The position numbers and the translations under genes were made by a program. The notes beneath the pieces were generated by a model. The model searched no databases. It worked only from the letters and a program-made list of their open reading frames with translations, and was not told the DNA's origin. 38,117 bases of DNA from Paracidovorax oryzae ATCC 19882 (GTDB taxonomy: Bacteria > Pseudomonadota > Gammaproteobacteria > Burkholderiales > Burkholderiaceae_C): positions 1 to 38,117 of the forward strand of contig NZ_JMKU01000034.1 of assembly GCF_000687165.1 (NCBI RefSeq), in the 5' to 3' direction. Position 1 is the stretch's first letter; each line of letters begins with the position of its first letter. Shown here piece by piece: positions 1 through 7,471 of the stretch.

Positions 1-93
1 GCTGGCGTCGGTGAGCGCCTCCTGGTTCCGCATGTTTTGCTCTTGCAGAGCGATGGAACGCATCGTTGCTGCGTCTGCGCCGGAAACGGACAT
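1..93 (-). CDS. Small T3SS protein, 5' part only (needle or inner-rod candidate)
   Basis: The ATG at 93 on the minus strand is preceded by a good ribosome binding site (GAGGAG at about 101-106), and the frame stays open to the left edge of the window. Only about 31 residues are visible: hydrophilic, rich in Ala, Gln and Asn, starting MSVSGADAATMRSIALQEQN. It follows sctG by about 120 bases in what appears to be a T3SS operon. In Ysc-type clusters the next small genes are the needle subunit SctF and the inner rod SctI, so one of these is likely. The visible part carries no diagnostic motif. That it is a real gene is fairly sure; its identity is not. Confidence 0.5.
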   Translation of the reverse strand, partial: MSVSGADAATMRSIALQEQNMRNQEALTDAS

Positions 94-212
94 AGAAAAC
101 TCCTCGAGAGAATGTTGCGGTGCGAACCGCGGTTAGCGAAGACCGCACCCTGCGATCTTCATTCGGGAGGCACGCCGGCAACGCCGCCGCGCCGTGTCTT
201 GTGGCCAGCCCG

Positions 213-662
213 TCAGTGGATGACGGGCTTCTGGGTGGCCCGGCCCAGGAAATGCAGCACCCCTTGCGCGGCCTGCCGCACCGGCTGGTCCACGCTGGTC
301 GCCAGCACGTTGTCGATCCAGTGGCGCCAGGCGGGGTCGCCGTTGAAGAGCAGCGTGAGCGCCAGGGCGACCTTGCTCACGCCGTCTTCCGGGTGGGTCT
401 CCACGTGGTGCAGCAGCTGGTCGCGCTCCTTGCCCCGCTGCCCGGCCATGGCCAGCACGATGTTGCGGTAGAGCAGGTAGGTGCTCGAATCCTCGAGCGT
501 GGCCTCGACCGCCCGGCTGATCGTGTCCGCGTCGCTGCCGACGCGGTACACGGTCCCCAGCAGGGCGACGCTCATCAGGTTGCGGTAGATCACCGGGTAG
601 GGCGTGGCCGGCGCTTCGGTGGCAGCGTACGGAGCGGCGGCGGGGTGGGGTGCGTAGATCAT
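213..662 (-). CDS. sctG: SctG/YscG-like T3SS needle chaperone (TPR-like)
   Basis: The gene encodes 149 residues. After a Pro/Ala-rich tail of about 28 residues comes a helical body resembling the YscG/PscG family: an N-terminal LMSVALLGTVY segment, then helices, then ALALTLLFNGDPAWRHW and a VRQAAQGVLHFLG C-terminus. In that family the protein is a TPR-like co-chaperone that, with SctE, keeps the needle subunit from polymerising in the cytoplasm. The start is clear: GAGGAAGG lies just before ATG 662, 13 bases after sctE. The C-terminal half also resembles the HrpB1-like protein at 7969-8355 (GDPxW, then VRxA). The call rests on pattern memory and gene order. Confidence 0.6.
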   Translation of the reverse strand: MIYAPHPAAAPYAATEAPATPYPVIYRNLMSVALLGTVYRVGSDADTISRAVEATLEDSSTYLLYRNIVLAMAGQRGKERDQLLHHVETHPEDGVSKVALALTLLFNGDPAWRHWIDNVLATSVDQPVRQAAQGVLHFLGRATQKPVIH

Positions 663-675
663 GGTCGTGCCTTCC

Positions 676-939
676 TCACACCGCCAGCGTCGTGCCGTGC
701 AGGGTTTCCCAGATCTTGCGGATCACGCGCTGCGAGGCCTGGAACGCATCGACCAGCTGGCCGATCAACTGGCGCTCGGCGTCGATCTCCGCCTGGATCC
801 GCATCGCACTGCTTTCGCGGGCGACTTCGTCGAAGTAGCGGATCATGGCGCGTGCGCGGTCTCCGCTGAGGTCTTCGCTCAGGGCCTGCTCTAGGTTTTC
901 CAGATCGCTGAAAATGGTGGATTCGATGGATGCGGTCAT
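676..939 (-). CDS. sctE: SctE/YscE-like T3SS needle co-chaperone
   Basis: This 87-residue acidic, all-helical protein has heptad-like spacing (about residues 10-80) and ends IRKIWETLHG. Size, helical-hairpin character and position after sctD and before sctG match the YscE/PscE/SsaE group, which pairs with SctG to hold the needle subunit. No catalytic motif is expected. It starts 25 bases after sctD and ends 13 bases before sctG, so all three belong to one transcript. The ribosome site is weak (AAGAGA). HrpD6 occupies a similar position after hrcD in Xanthomonas-type clusters and is an alternative label I cannot exclude. Confidence 0.5.
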   Translation of the reverse strand: MTASIESTIFSDLENLEQALSEDLSGDRARAMIRYFDEVARESSAMRIQAEIDAERQLIGQLVDAFQASQRVIRKIWETLHGTTLAV

Positions 940-964
940 GGTCTGAAAAGGTCTCTTGGGTTTG

Positions 965-1957
965 TTATCGGAAGGACGCCGGCTGGTCGGCCGAAGCGAT
1001 CCGCGAACCGGACGTGAGCGAAAGGTGCTTCACCCCGTCCCGGGTCTGCATGTACTGCAGGCCGTCGGTTTCCATCAGCGCGCTCATGGCGGGCGGGCTG
1101 GCCGGGGGGCGCTGGGTCGCGGCCACGTCGATGCCGCGCACCAGCGGTGCCAGGTCGGTGGCCACGCGGGCGGCGTTCTGCTGCAGGGCGGTGAGGTTCG
1201 CCACCTCGCCCGTGACCGTGAACAGGCCGTTGCCGTGGTGCGCGATGCGCAGGCCTGGCTGGCCCAGTGCGTCGGAGATGCTCTGCGCGACCTCCGTCGC
1301 CGAAGCGAAGGACTGCACGATGCGGTCCCCCTGGAAGCTGGCCAGGCGCTGGCGCAGCGCGTCGGCATCGGAGGGCTGGCGCAGCAGCCCTCGCACCACC
1401 ACGCCGTCACCCTGCTGGGCCACTTCGTAGCCCGCCACGGAGGTTTCCGCCAGGGCGCGCTCCACTCGCATCTTCAGCGGCTCGGGCGGCAGCACCGAGG
1501 TCAGCGCCTTGCGTTCCGCCTGGCTCTGGCTCAGGGGGGCGACGGCGGCGCTGAGCGCAGCCGTCATGAGCGCCGTGCCGACCACGGCGGAGGTGATGCG
1601 GGGCCACATCGACCGGACCTTGGCGGGTGCGGCGGCGATGACGGCGGCAGCGGGGGCCAGCCGGGCGATGATGTCCGCGTCGGCAGGCCAGGTGGCGTCG
1701 GCGGGGCCTGCGCACAGCACCACATCGCCGAAGCGCCGGGGCGTGAAGTCGGCCAGCACGGCGGAGGCCTGTGCCCCTGCGGATGCCGTTGCGATGTGGA
1801 CCATGCCGTCGTCTCCAGCGTCGATGACCACCGGTTCGGCGGTCCAGTCGAGCAGCTGGATATCCGCCGTGTCGTCCGCGCTGATGTGTTGGCGCGTTGG
1901 AGTCAAATCTATGCGGGCCCCGGCGTGCTGGCCGGTCAGGATACGAAGTTGCTTCAT
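965..1957 (-). CDS. sctD: T3SS inner-membrane ring protein SctD (HrcD/HrpD5/YscD family)
   Basis: The product has 330 residues. Residues 1-60 (LRILTGQHAGARIDLTP, then IQLLDW) look like the cytoplasmic FHA-like domain of SctD. One membrane segment lies at about 115-140 (MWPRITSAVVGTALMTAALS), followed by a periplasmic part with repeated ring-building units (for example VVVRGLLRQPSDADALRQRL and LFTVTGEVANLTALQQ). SctD forms the outer ring of the inner-membrane basal body and connects to the secretin SctC. Its ATG overlaps the sctC stop (ATGA at 1954-1957), indicating translational coupling. Direct sctC-sctD order is Ysc-like rather than the usual Hrp2 arrangement. Confidence 0.8.
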   Translation of the reverse strand: MKQLRILTGQHAGARIDLTPTRQHISADDTADIQLLDWTAEPVVIDAGDDGMVHIATASAGAQASAVLADFTPRRFGDVVLCAGPADATWPADADIIARLAPAAAVIAAAPAKVRSMWPRITSAVVGTALMTAALSAAVAPLSQSQAERKALTSVLPPEPLKMRVERALAETSVAGYEVAQQGDGVVVRGLLRQPSDADALRQRLASFQGDRIVQSFASATEVAQSISDALGQPGLRIAHHGNGLFTVTGEVANLTALQQNAARVATDLAPLVRGIDVAATQRPPASPPAMSALMETDGLQYMQTRDGVKHLSLTSGSRIASADQPASFR

Positions 1958-4005
1958 GGCTTGCGAACCTCCGGGGAGATCGAGGAAACGGTGGTCGGTG
2001 CGTCCTGCGCGAGGACGCGCGGCGTGATCAGGAACAGGCGCTCGGTGCGGCGGGTGAGGCGCTCCGTGTTGCGGAAGACCCCGCCCACGACGGGCAGCTT
2101 GGACAGGCCCGGCACCGCGTTGTCCTGCGTGTTCTCCGATTCGACGGTGATGCCGCCGATCAGCAGGCTCTCGCCTTCGCGGACGTGGGCTTCGGTGCGG
2201 ATCTCGGTCTTCTTGACCAGGGGGATCTGGTCCACCACGTTGGTCTCGAAGGCGCCGTCCTCGATGTAGAGGCTCAGCTTGATGTTGTTCTTGCCTTCCA
2301 CCGCGGTGACCTGCGGCGTCATCTGCAGCAGCGTGCCGGCCTCGATCTGGAAGAGGTTGGCCTCCAGGTTCCCGGCGACGCGCACGGTGGCCACGCGCTT
2401 CTCTCGCATCACCGCCGCCCGGTTGGCGACGCCCAGCACGGACGGCTTGGACAGGATGCGCGCCTTGCCCTGGGCCTCCAGCGCGTTCACGTTGGCCAGC
2501 AGGTGGCGGCCCGCGTCGAGCACGATGGTGCTGAGCGCGGCCGGGGTGCTCGGGCCGGGCAGGTTGGTGGCGATGCTGCTCGTGCCGGCGCGCAGCGACC
2601 AGTTCACGCCCAGTGCATCCACGCTGTCGGAGTTGACTTCGATGATCGTGGCCTCCAGCTCGACGAGCTGCGGCTTCTGGTCCAGGCGGTGGATCAGCGA
2701 TTCGTATTCGGCCATCCGGTCGGCCCGGCCATACACGACGACGGAGTTCGTGCCTTCGTCGGCCTCGAACCGGGGCGGTGCCTCCTCGGCCTTGTCCGCG
2801 GCGGTGGCGGTGGGCAGGGACACGGGCTCGGGCGGACGCATGCCTTCGGAGGGGTTGGCGCGCGGCAGCGGCGGCAGGAACTGGTTGGCCGCGGGCACGG
2901 GCACGTAGGCGCTCATCTTGCGGCGCGTCTGCTGCTGGATCTTCTCGACCACTTCGGCGGTCGTCGCCTTGGACGTTGCCAGCCCTTCGCCGTCGTCCTT
3001 GCTGTAGAGCTTGCGCAGCGTGGTGGCCACGCCGGGCACCGTGGAGTCGCCCATCGAGCGGTCGCTGGCGGAGGCGAACTGCAGGGTGAAGACGCGCACC
3101 GTGCGCTCGGCGCTGGCCGTGACTCCGGCATCCAGGGCCTCCAGCGCGGAGCTCACCAGTTCCACGTGCCGGGGAGGGCCGGACACATAGATCGTGCTGC
3201 TGGCCGCGTCGAAGCGGATGGGGTAGCGCTTGTCACCCACTTCCAGGGACTGCAGCATGGCCGTCAACTGGTCGCGGCTGAATCCCTTGATGCGGAACAT
3301 GCGGCTCTGGATGGCCTTGCCCGGGTAGAAATACAGCGCCGAGCCGTCGTGGTACCAGAGCATGTTGTAGGCGCGCGCCACGCTGTCGAGGAACTCGCGG
3401 GGCCTCGCGTCGAAGTTCGCGTTGACGATGCCGTCCAGCCCGTCCGCCACCACGGCGGGGATGCCCTGGCTGGCGGCGAAATCCTGCAGGACGTCCGTGA
3501 GGCGCTTGTTCTCGGCGCGGTACACGAAGCGGCCGCGGTTGAGGGCGTCGGAAGCCCGCGAGGCGGGCGCGAGCGTCTCCAGGGCCCGGGCGGCAGGGAT
3601 GCTCGGTATTGCCACGGGCGCCGTGGCGGGCGGGATGGGCGCGTTGGCGGCGGCTGCGCCGACGGCGCCTGCCGAGAAGGTCGCTGCTGCCAGTGCATGG
3701 TAGGAGGTGTGCTTGCGCGGCGTGGCCTTCTGCAGCGTGTTGCTGCGCTGGGCCGGGGTGGGCGCAGCGGCCGTGCTGGAGGGCGCGGCGTCCTTGCCGG
3801 CCGTGGCCAGTTCCGCGGCGGGCACGGCCAGGGCGGCGCCTGCGCCCGCCGAGGGCAGGCTGGAGAGGCTGGCGCTCAGCCGCAGCGAGGCGGCCTGGGC
3901 GGCGGGCAGGCCGGCCATGCCCAGCGCGAGCACCGCGCCGGCCAGCACGCTGCCGGCCATGCCGGTGGCTGCATGCCGTGGTCGGGGGGCGGAAATTTTG
4001 GGCAT
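1954..4005 (-). CDS. hrcC: T3SS outer-membrane secretin SctC/HrcC
   Basis: The product has 683 residues from ATG 4005, chosen because it begins a signal peptide (hydrophobic core about 16-37, ending AAQAA) and lies about 40 bases after a PIP-type -10 element. The frame is open further upstream, but that part overlaps the promoter. N0/N1 ring domains start near residue 155 (RFVYRAENKRLTDVLQDFAA), followed by the secretin core (VELEATIIEVNSDSVDALGVNW) and the C-terminal gate region (VPGLSKLPVVGGVFRN, then RLFLITPRVLAQ). It forms the outer-membrane ring of the injectisome. About 115 Ala/Pro-rich residues between the signal peptide and N0 are unusual and include a second signal-like stretch (about 95-122). 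First gene of the operon. Confidence 0.92.
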   Translation of the reverse strand: MPKISAPRPRHAATGMAGSVLAGAVLALGMAGLPAAQAASLRLSASLSSLPSAGAGAALAVPAAELATAGKDAAPSSTAAAPTPAQRSNTLQKATPRKHTSYHALAAATFSAGAVGAAAANAPIPPATAPVAIPSIPAARALETLAPASRASDALNRGRFVYRAENKRLTDVLQDFAASQGIPAVVADGLDGIVNANFDARPREFLDSVARAYNMLWYHDGSALYFYPGKAIQSRMFRIKGFSRDQLTAMLQSLEVGDKRYPIRFDAASSTIYVSGPPRHVELVSSALEALDAGVTASAERTVRVFTLQFASASDRSMGDSTVPGVATTLRKLYSKDDGEGLATSKATTAEVVEKIQQQTRRKMSAYVPVPAANQFLPPLPRANPSEGMRPPEPVSLPTATAADKAEEAPPRFEADEGTNSVVVYGRADRMAEYESLIHRLDQKPQLVELEATIIEVNSDSVDALGVNWSLRAGTSSIATNLPGPSTPAALSTIVLDAGRHLLANVNALEAQGKARILSKPSVLGVANRAAVMREKRVATVRVAGNLEANLFQIEAGTLLQMTPQVTAVEGKNNIKLSLYIEDGAFETNVVDQIPLVKKTEIRTEAHVREGESLLIGGITVESENTQDNAVPGLSKLPVVGGVFRNTERLTRRTERLFLITPRVLAQDAPTTVSSISPEVRKP

Positions 4006-4043
4006 CACTGGAGCGCTCCGTTCGGTGTCTTCGTGTGGGGGAC

Positions 4044-4105
4044 AGCTTAGGAGCCGGCGCCGGGCGGAGTGCGCGGGGATGCGAAGCCGCGCGACGGCTT
4101 GCGAA
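4044..4105 (-). promoter_or_regulatory. PIP-box promoter of the hrcC operon
   Basis: Read on the minus strand: TTCGC (4105-4101), exactly 15 bases, TTCGC (4085-4081), 31 bases, TAAGCT (4049-4044). This matches the plant-inducible-promoter consensus TTCGB-N15-TTCGB followed by a YANNNT -10 element after 30-32 bases, which is recognised by HrpX/HrpB-type AraC activators. The hrcC ATG is at 4005, leaving a leader of about 35 bases. All base counts were checked directly. Confidence 0.88.
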
Positions 4106-4139
4106 GCCCCGCCGCGGCGCGCGCCGCGCGGCAGGTTCC

Positions 4140-4201
4140 TTCGCCTTTCGGGCCATCGCTTCGAGCCTGGGGCCGCTGCCGGCGGGGCGTCCGTTTGCAA
4201 T
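4140..4201 (+). promoter_or_regulatory. Near-consensus PIP box facing the methyltransferase operon
   Basis: On the plus strand: TTCGC (4140-4144), exactly 15 bases, TTCGA (4160-4164), 31 bases, TGCAAT (4196-4201). The second half-site ends in A instead of B, and the -10 lacks the A of YANNNT, although TGCAAT shares four of six bases with TATAAT. It sits back to back with the hrcC PIP box, 34 bases apart. The remaining non-coding sequence up to 4316 holds only the leader and a ribosome site (AGAAAGGA). Confidence 0.6.
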
Positions 4202-4316
4202 GGCGATGCGGGCACTGCCGCGCGCCGGATACCGCCCGCGCGCAGGCCGTGCCCTTCGATTGCGCTCCCGGACCGCCGCGTGGCCTCCGGGCACCCCCCC
4301 TCAGAAAGGAACGACG

Positions 4317-5816
4317 ATGTCACTCCCCCGCACCGCGGCGAACGAACTGGTCTATACCCACGGCTATTACGAGATCCTGTCTCCCGGCGTGATCGCCGCC
4401 GCGCTGGAATCGCGCGGGCTGCGCGCTCCCGACCTGCAGGAGCCGCTGTGCTACTTCGAGCTGGGCATGGGCTTCGGGGTCTCGCTGCTCGCCCATGCGG
4501 CCAGCTTTCCGCACATGCGCTTTTTCGGCAACGACTTCAATCCCGCCCACGTGGCCTATGCGCGGGACCTGGCCCGCGACGCGGGGCTGTCGAACGTGGA
4601 GGTGTTCGAGGACGGTTTCGAGGAACTGCCCGACCGCGACCTGCCGATGATGGACTGCATCGTGATGCACGGCGTGTACTCCTGGGTGTCCCCGGCGCTG
4701 CGGCAGGCGATCGTGCGCTTCATCGAGCGCCGCCTCAAACCCGGCGGCGTGGTCTATGTGAGCTACAACACGCTGCCCGGCTGGGCCCCGCTGCTGCCGT
4801 TGCGCGAGCTGTTCTACCTGCACGCCTCGCGCGTGGCTTCACCGGAATCCGGCGCTGCCGAGCAACTGCAGGGAGCGCTGGATTTCATCGGCCGTCTCTC
4901 GACCTGCGAGGGCGGCTACGTGCAGGCCCATCCCGCGGTGGCCGAGCGCCTGCGCCATGCGCAGGCGGAGGGGCCGAACTACGCTCTGCACGAATACGTG
5001 GGGCCGGATTCTCATCCGCTGTATTTCCACCAGGTGGCCGCGGAATTCGAGGCGGCCGGACTGTCGTTCGCTGCGCCGGCCCTGCTGGCCGAACAGGTGG
5101 ATGCGGCGTGCGTGCCGGAGGAGCTGGCGGCCCTGCTGGAGTCCACCGCCGACCCCGTATTGAGAGAGACGCTGCGCGACTACGGCCTCAACCGCTCCTT
5201 CCGCCGGGACCTGTTCGTGCGCGGCGCCCAGGCGCTCGCGCCTGTCGAGCGCACCGAGCGCATGCTGGAGCGGGAGTGGCTGCTGGCCGCGCCGCGGGAT
5301 GCCCTGCCTTCGTGTGCGGCCCTGAAGCTGGTCGGGCACTGGCTGGGCGAGGAGGCCTGCTCCGATCTGCTCGATGCTCTGTGTGAGGGGCCGGTGCGGC
5401 TGCGCGATCTGATGGACCGGCCGCTGCCGGGCGGCCTGTCCGCGCAATCCGTCCATGAGGCGCTGCTGCTGCTGTCCAGCAGCGGCGTGGCGATGCCGGC
5501 GCTGCCTGCCGCGCTGCGCGCCACGGCTCGCGCGTCGGTGCAGGGCTTCAATGCCGCAGTCCTGCAGCGCGGCGGCGCGGACGGCACGCGCCACCTCGTG
5601 TGCGGCGCCTCCGGCCTCGCGACCGAATGGACGCCCGCCGCGCTGCGGCAGATCCGCGCCGCGCAGAGCCATGCCGGCGACCCCGATGCCATCGCGCGCG
5701 CCGTGGCCGAATCGCTGGGCGGCGACGGCGTGCTGGATGCGGCAGAACTCGCGGAAAGCGCCCGTCAGTACCTCGCGCAGCGCGCCCCGCTGCTGCGCCG
5801 GCTGGAGGTGGTGTGA
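4317..5816 (+). CDS. Class I SAM methyltransferase with methyltransferase regulatory domain
   Basis: The product has 499 residues, starting at ATG 4317 behind AGAAAGGA. Residues about 20-170 form a Rossmann SAM-binding domain: motif I is degenerate (YFELGMGFGVSLLAHA), followed by FFGNDFNPAHVAYAR, FEDGFEEL and FIERRLKPGGVVYVSYNTLPGW. Residues about 180-260 (ALDFIGRLSTCEGGYVQAHP, NYALHEYV, PLYFHQVAAEFEAAGLSF) match the methyltransferase regulatory domain family; the rest is a helical C-terminal domain. Rickettsial outer-membrane protein lysine methyltransferases have a broadly similar layout, but the substrate here is unknown. It lies behind a near-PIP box opposite hrcC and its stop overlaps the next ATG, so it probably belongs to the T3SS regulon. 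Confidence 0.8.
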   Translation: MSLPRTAANELVYTHGYYEILSPGVIAAALESRGLRAPDLQEPLCYFELGMGFGVSLLAHAASFPHMRFFGNDFNPAHVAYARDLARDAGLSNVEVFEDGFEELPDRDLPMMDCIVMHGVYSWVSPALRQAIVRFIERRLKPGGVVYVSYNTLPGWAPLLPLRELFYLHASRVASPESGAAEQLQGALDFIGRLSTCEGGYVQAHPAVAERLRHAQAEGPNYALHEYVGPDSHPLYFHQVAAEFEAAGLSFAAPALLAEQVDAACVPEELAALLESTADPVLRETLRDYGLNRSFRRDLFVRGAQALAPVERTERMLEREWLLAAPRDALPSCAALKLVGHWLGEEACSDLLDALCEGPVRLRDLMDRPLPGGLSAQSVHEALLLLSSSGVAMPALPAALRATARASVQGFNAAVLQRGGADGTRHLVCGASGLATEWTPAALRQIRAAQSHAGDPDAIARAVAESLGGDGVLDAAELAESARQYLAQRAPLLRRLEVV

Positions 5817-6586
5817 TGGCGCGGCCTGCTTCCCGTATGCGGGCCACACGCCGCATGCTGGCCGGCGTGTTCGCCCTGTCGGCCGGCGCGGCCATGGCGG
5901 CGGGCGCCTACGATTGCCGGTTGCCCGGCGGCGCGGCCTTGCTCGTGGTGGGGGCGGACATCGCGCAGCGCTTTCCCTCCATCGGCAGTTCGTGCAACGC
6001 GGCCGCCTGGACCCCCGCGCGCGACGTCGCTCTGCCCGGCTGGCCCGACACCTCGGCGATCGCCGCCGCGCGCGTGATCCACGCGCCGGCGCCCCGCGAC
6101 ATCTATGCCCCCACGGCCGGCGCCGCGCTGCCGGGCATGCGCTGGCCGGCCGGCGGTGCGCGGCGCGGGCCCGGCATCAGCCCCCGCGCCGAAGCGCTGT
6201 CGCCCATCATCGAATCCGCGGCGCAGCGCCATGCCATCGATCCCCACCTGGTGCGCGCGGTCATCCAGGTCGAATCCGGCTATGCCCCCCGCGCGCGTTC
6301 GCCCAAGGGCGCGATGGGCCTCATGCAGCTCATGCCCGCCACGGCCGCACGGTTCGGGGCCGCCTCCGAGGACGACATCCTCAGCCCTGCGGTGAACGTC
6401 GATGTGGGCGTGCGCTACCTCCGGTTCCTGGCCGACCGTTTCGGCGGCCGCACCGACCTCGTGCTGGCGGCCTACAACGCCGGCGAGGGCGCTGTCATCC
6501 GCCACGGCTACCGGGTGCCGCCCTACCGCGAGACCCAGGACTACGTGCGCAAGGTCCTGGATCTGTATCCGCTGGCGAAACGCTAG
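5816..6586 (+). CDS. Secreted lytic transglycosylase, Hpa2/HpaH-like (SLT domain)
   Basis: The product has 256 residues. ATG 5816 shares its A with the TGA of the methyltransferase, so translation is coupled. A signal peptide covers about 1-29 (RRMLAGVFALSAGAAMAAG). The SLT domain at about 125-245 has catalytic Glu153 in AVIQVESGY, the SPKGAMGLMQLMPATAARFG motif, and AAYNAGEGAV near 220. Such enzymes cleave peptidoglycan glycan strands. In Hrp systems HpaH/Hpa2 opens the wall for injectisome assembly and often sits beside the cluster, as here. A general housekeeping Slt is less likely given the T3SS neighbours and the PIP-like promoter upstream. Confidence 0.87.
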   Translation: MARPASRMRATRRMLAGVFALSAGAAMAAGAYDCRLPGGAALLVVGADIAQRFPSIGSSCNAAAWTPARDVALPGWPDTSAIAAARVIHAPAPRDIYAPTAGAALPGMRWPAGGARRGPGISPRAEALSPIIESAAQRHAIDPHLVRAVIQVESGYAPRARSPKGAMGLMQLMPATAARFGAASEDDILSPAVNVDVGVRYLRFLADRFGGRTDLVLAAYNAGEGAVIRHGYRVPPYRETQDYVRKVLDLYPLAKR

Positions 6587-6595
6587 GCAAAACAA

Positions 6596-6619
6596 AAGGC
6601 GGACCGACCGGTCCGCCTT
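6596..6619. terminator. Bidirectional intrinsic terminator between convergent units
   Basis: A perfect 10-base-pair stem (6596-6605 with 6610-6619) encloses a GACC loop. Read on the minus strand it is followed by a T-rich run (TTTTGTTTT), ending the operon that stops at 6659. On the plus strand it follows the transglycosylase stop by 10 bases. Confidence 0.75.
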
Positions 6620-6658
6620 CATGCGGCGCTGCCGCCGCGAGGGTCGTGTTCGCCGCGC

Positions 6659-7471
6659 CTACTGCAGGAAACCCTGGAAGCCTGCGATCTGCTTTTCGGC
6701 GGGCCCGGACACCGGCGCCAGCGCATCCGGCAGGGGCAGGTCGGACAGCAGCCATTGCACCAACGGCCTGACCCCGAGCCGCGATGCCAGGGTGCCGGCA
6801 TCCTGCGACAGCGTCGCGCCCCGGTCGCCCAGGTCCTGCTGCGCCAGCGCGCGGGCGGCCTCCAGCAGTAGCGCCAGGCGGTCGCCGTCCGGGCCGGCCG
6901 TGCCGGTGTCCGGCAGCATGTCCAGGCGCCGTGCCGCCCTGGGAATCTCCGCCAGGCGGACCAGCCCTGCGATCAGCGCGGGGGCCGGCCGGGCGTTATG
7001 GAAGCCCCGCTGCGCATCCACCACCAGCCAGTCGTGTTCCACATCGATGTCCACGAGGCGGGGCGGGGGCGCCGTGCCGTCGTCGGCATGGCCGGTCAGG
7101 CGCTGGAAATCTGCGGTGCTGGCGAACACGTGCGTCAGCCGCCCTTCGACCAGCATGCGCAGCTTATGGTTGGCCGCCATGCCGTGGCTGGCCCCGGCCA
7201 TCGATTCCAGCCGGATCAGCAGGCCGTGCATGGCCATGTGCAGCAGCGCCAGCGAATTCATGCCGCAGGAAAAGCGCAATTGCGAGGACACCCACAGGCC
7301 CGAGGCCTGGGGAAAGCCTTCGTCCAGCAGCAGGGGCGGCTCCACGAGCGAGATCAGGCGCAGCTGGACGCCGGGCCGGCCCCCGCAGGACACGAGCCGG
7401 TTCGCGCCGGAGCGCCAGGCCGCCGGGATGGCGGATGGCTGGGGGGACGGGGTCAGTGGGGGTGCGTGCAT
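6659..7471 (-). CDS. Hypothetical protein, last gene of a T3SS-linked operon
   Basis: The product has 270 residues. ATG 7471 is chosen for its strong ribosome site (GAGGTGG, 4-base spacing) and because it overlaps the preceding GNAT-like gene by 19 bases; the longer open frame upstream is a shadow of that gene. No family is recognised. The N-terminal half is mixed (NRLVSCGGRPGVQLRLIS, FSCGMNSLALLHMAMHGLLI), with DIDVEHDWLVVDAQRGF in the middle and a leucine-rich helical C-terminus (LVQWLLSDLPLPDALAPV). There is no signal peptide or clear membrane helix. As the distal gene behind a PIP-like promoter it could be an accessory, chaperone or secreted protein; I assign no function. Confidence 0.7.
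   Translation of the reverse strand: MHAPPLTPSPQPSAIPAAWRSGANRLVSCGGRPGVQLRLISLVEPPLLLDEGFPQASGLWVSSQLRFSCGMNSLALLHMAMHGLLIRLESMAGASHGMAANHKLRMLVEGRLTHVFASTADFQRLTGHADDGTAPPPRLVDIDVEHDWLVVDAQRGFHNARPAPALIAGLVRLAEIPRAARRLDMLPDTGTAGPDGDRLALLLEAARALAQQDLGDRGATLSQDAGTLASRLGVRPLVQWLLSDLPLPDALAPVSGPAEKQIAGFQGFLQ

Noticed and set aside
122-156. GCGAA/GCGAA/GCGAT elements upstream of the gene at 1-93
   Set aside because: The spacers are 9, 11 and 25 bases, not 15, so they do not form a PIP box.
4006-4323. 106-codon N-terminal extension of HrcC
   Set aside because: It overlaps both PIP boxes, and the signal peptide starts at 4005.
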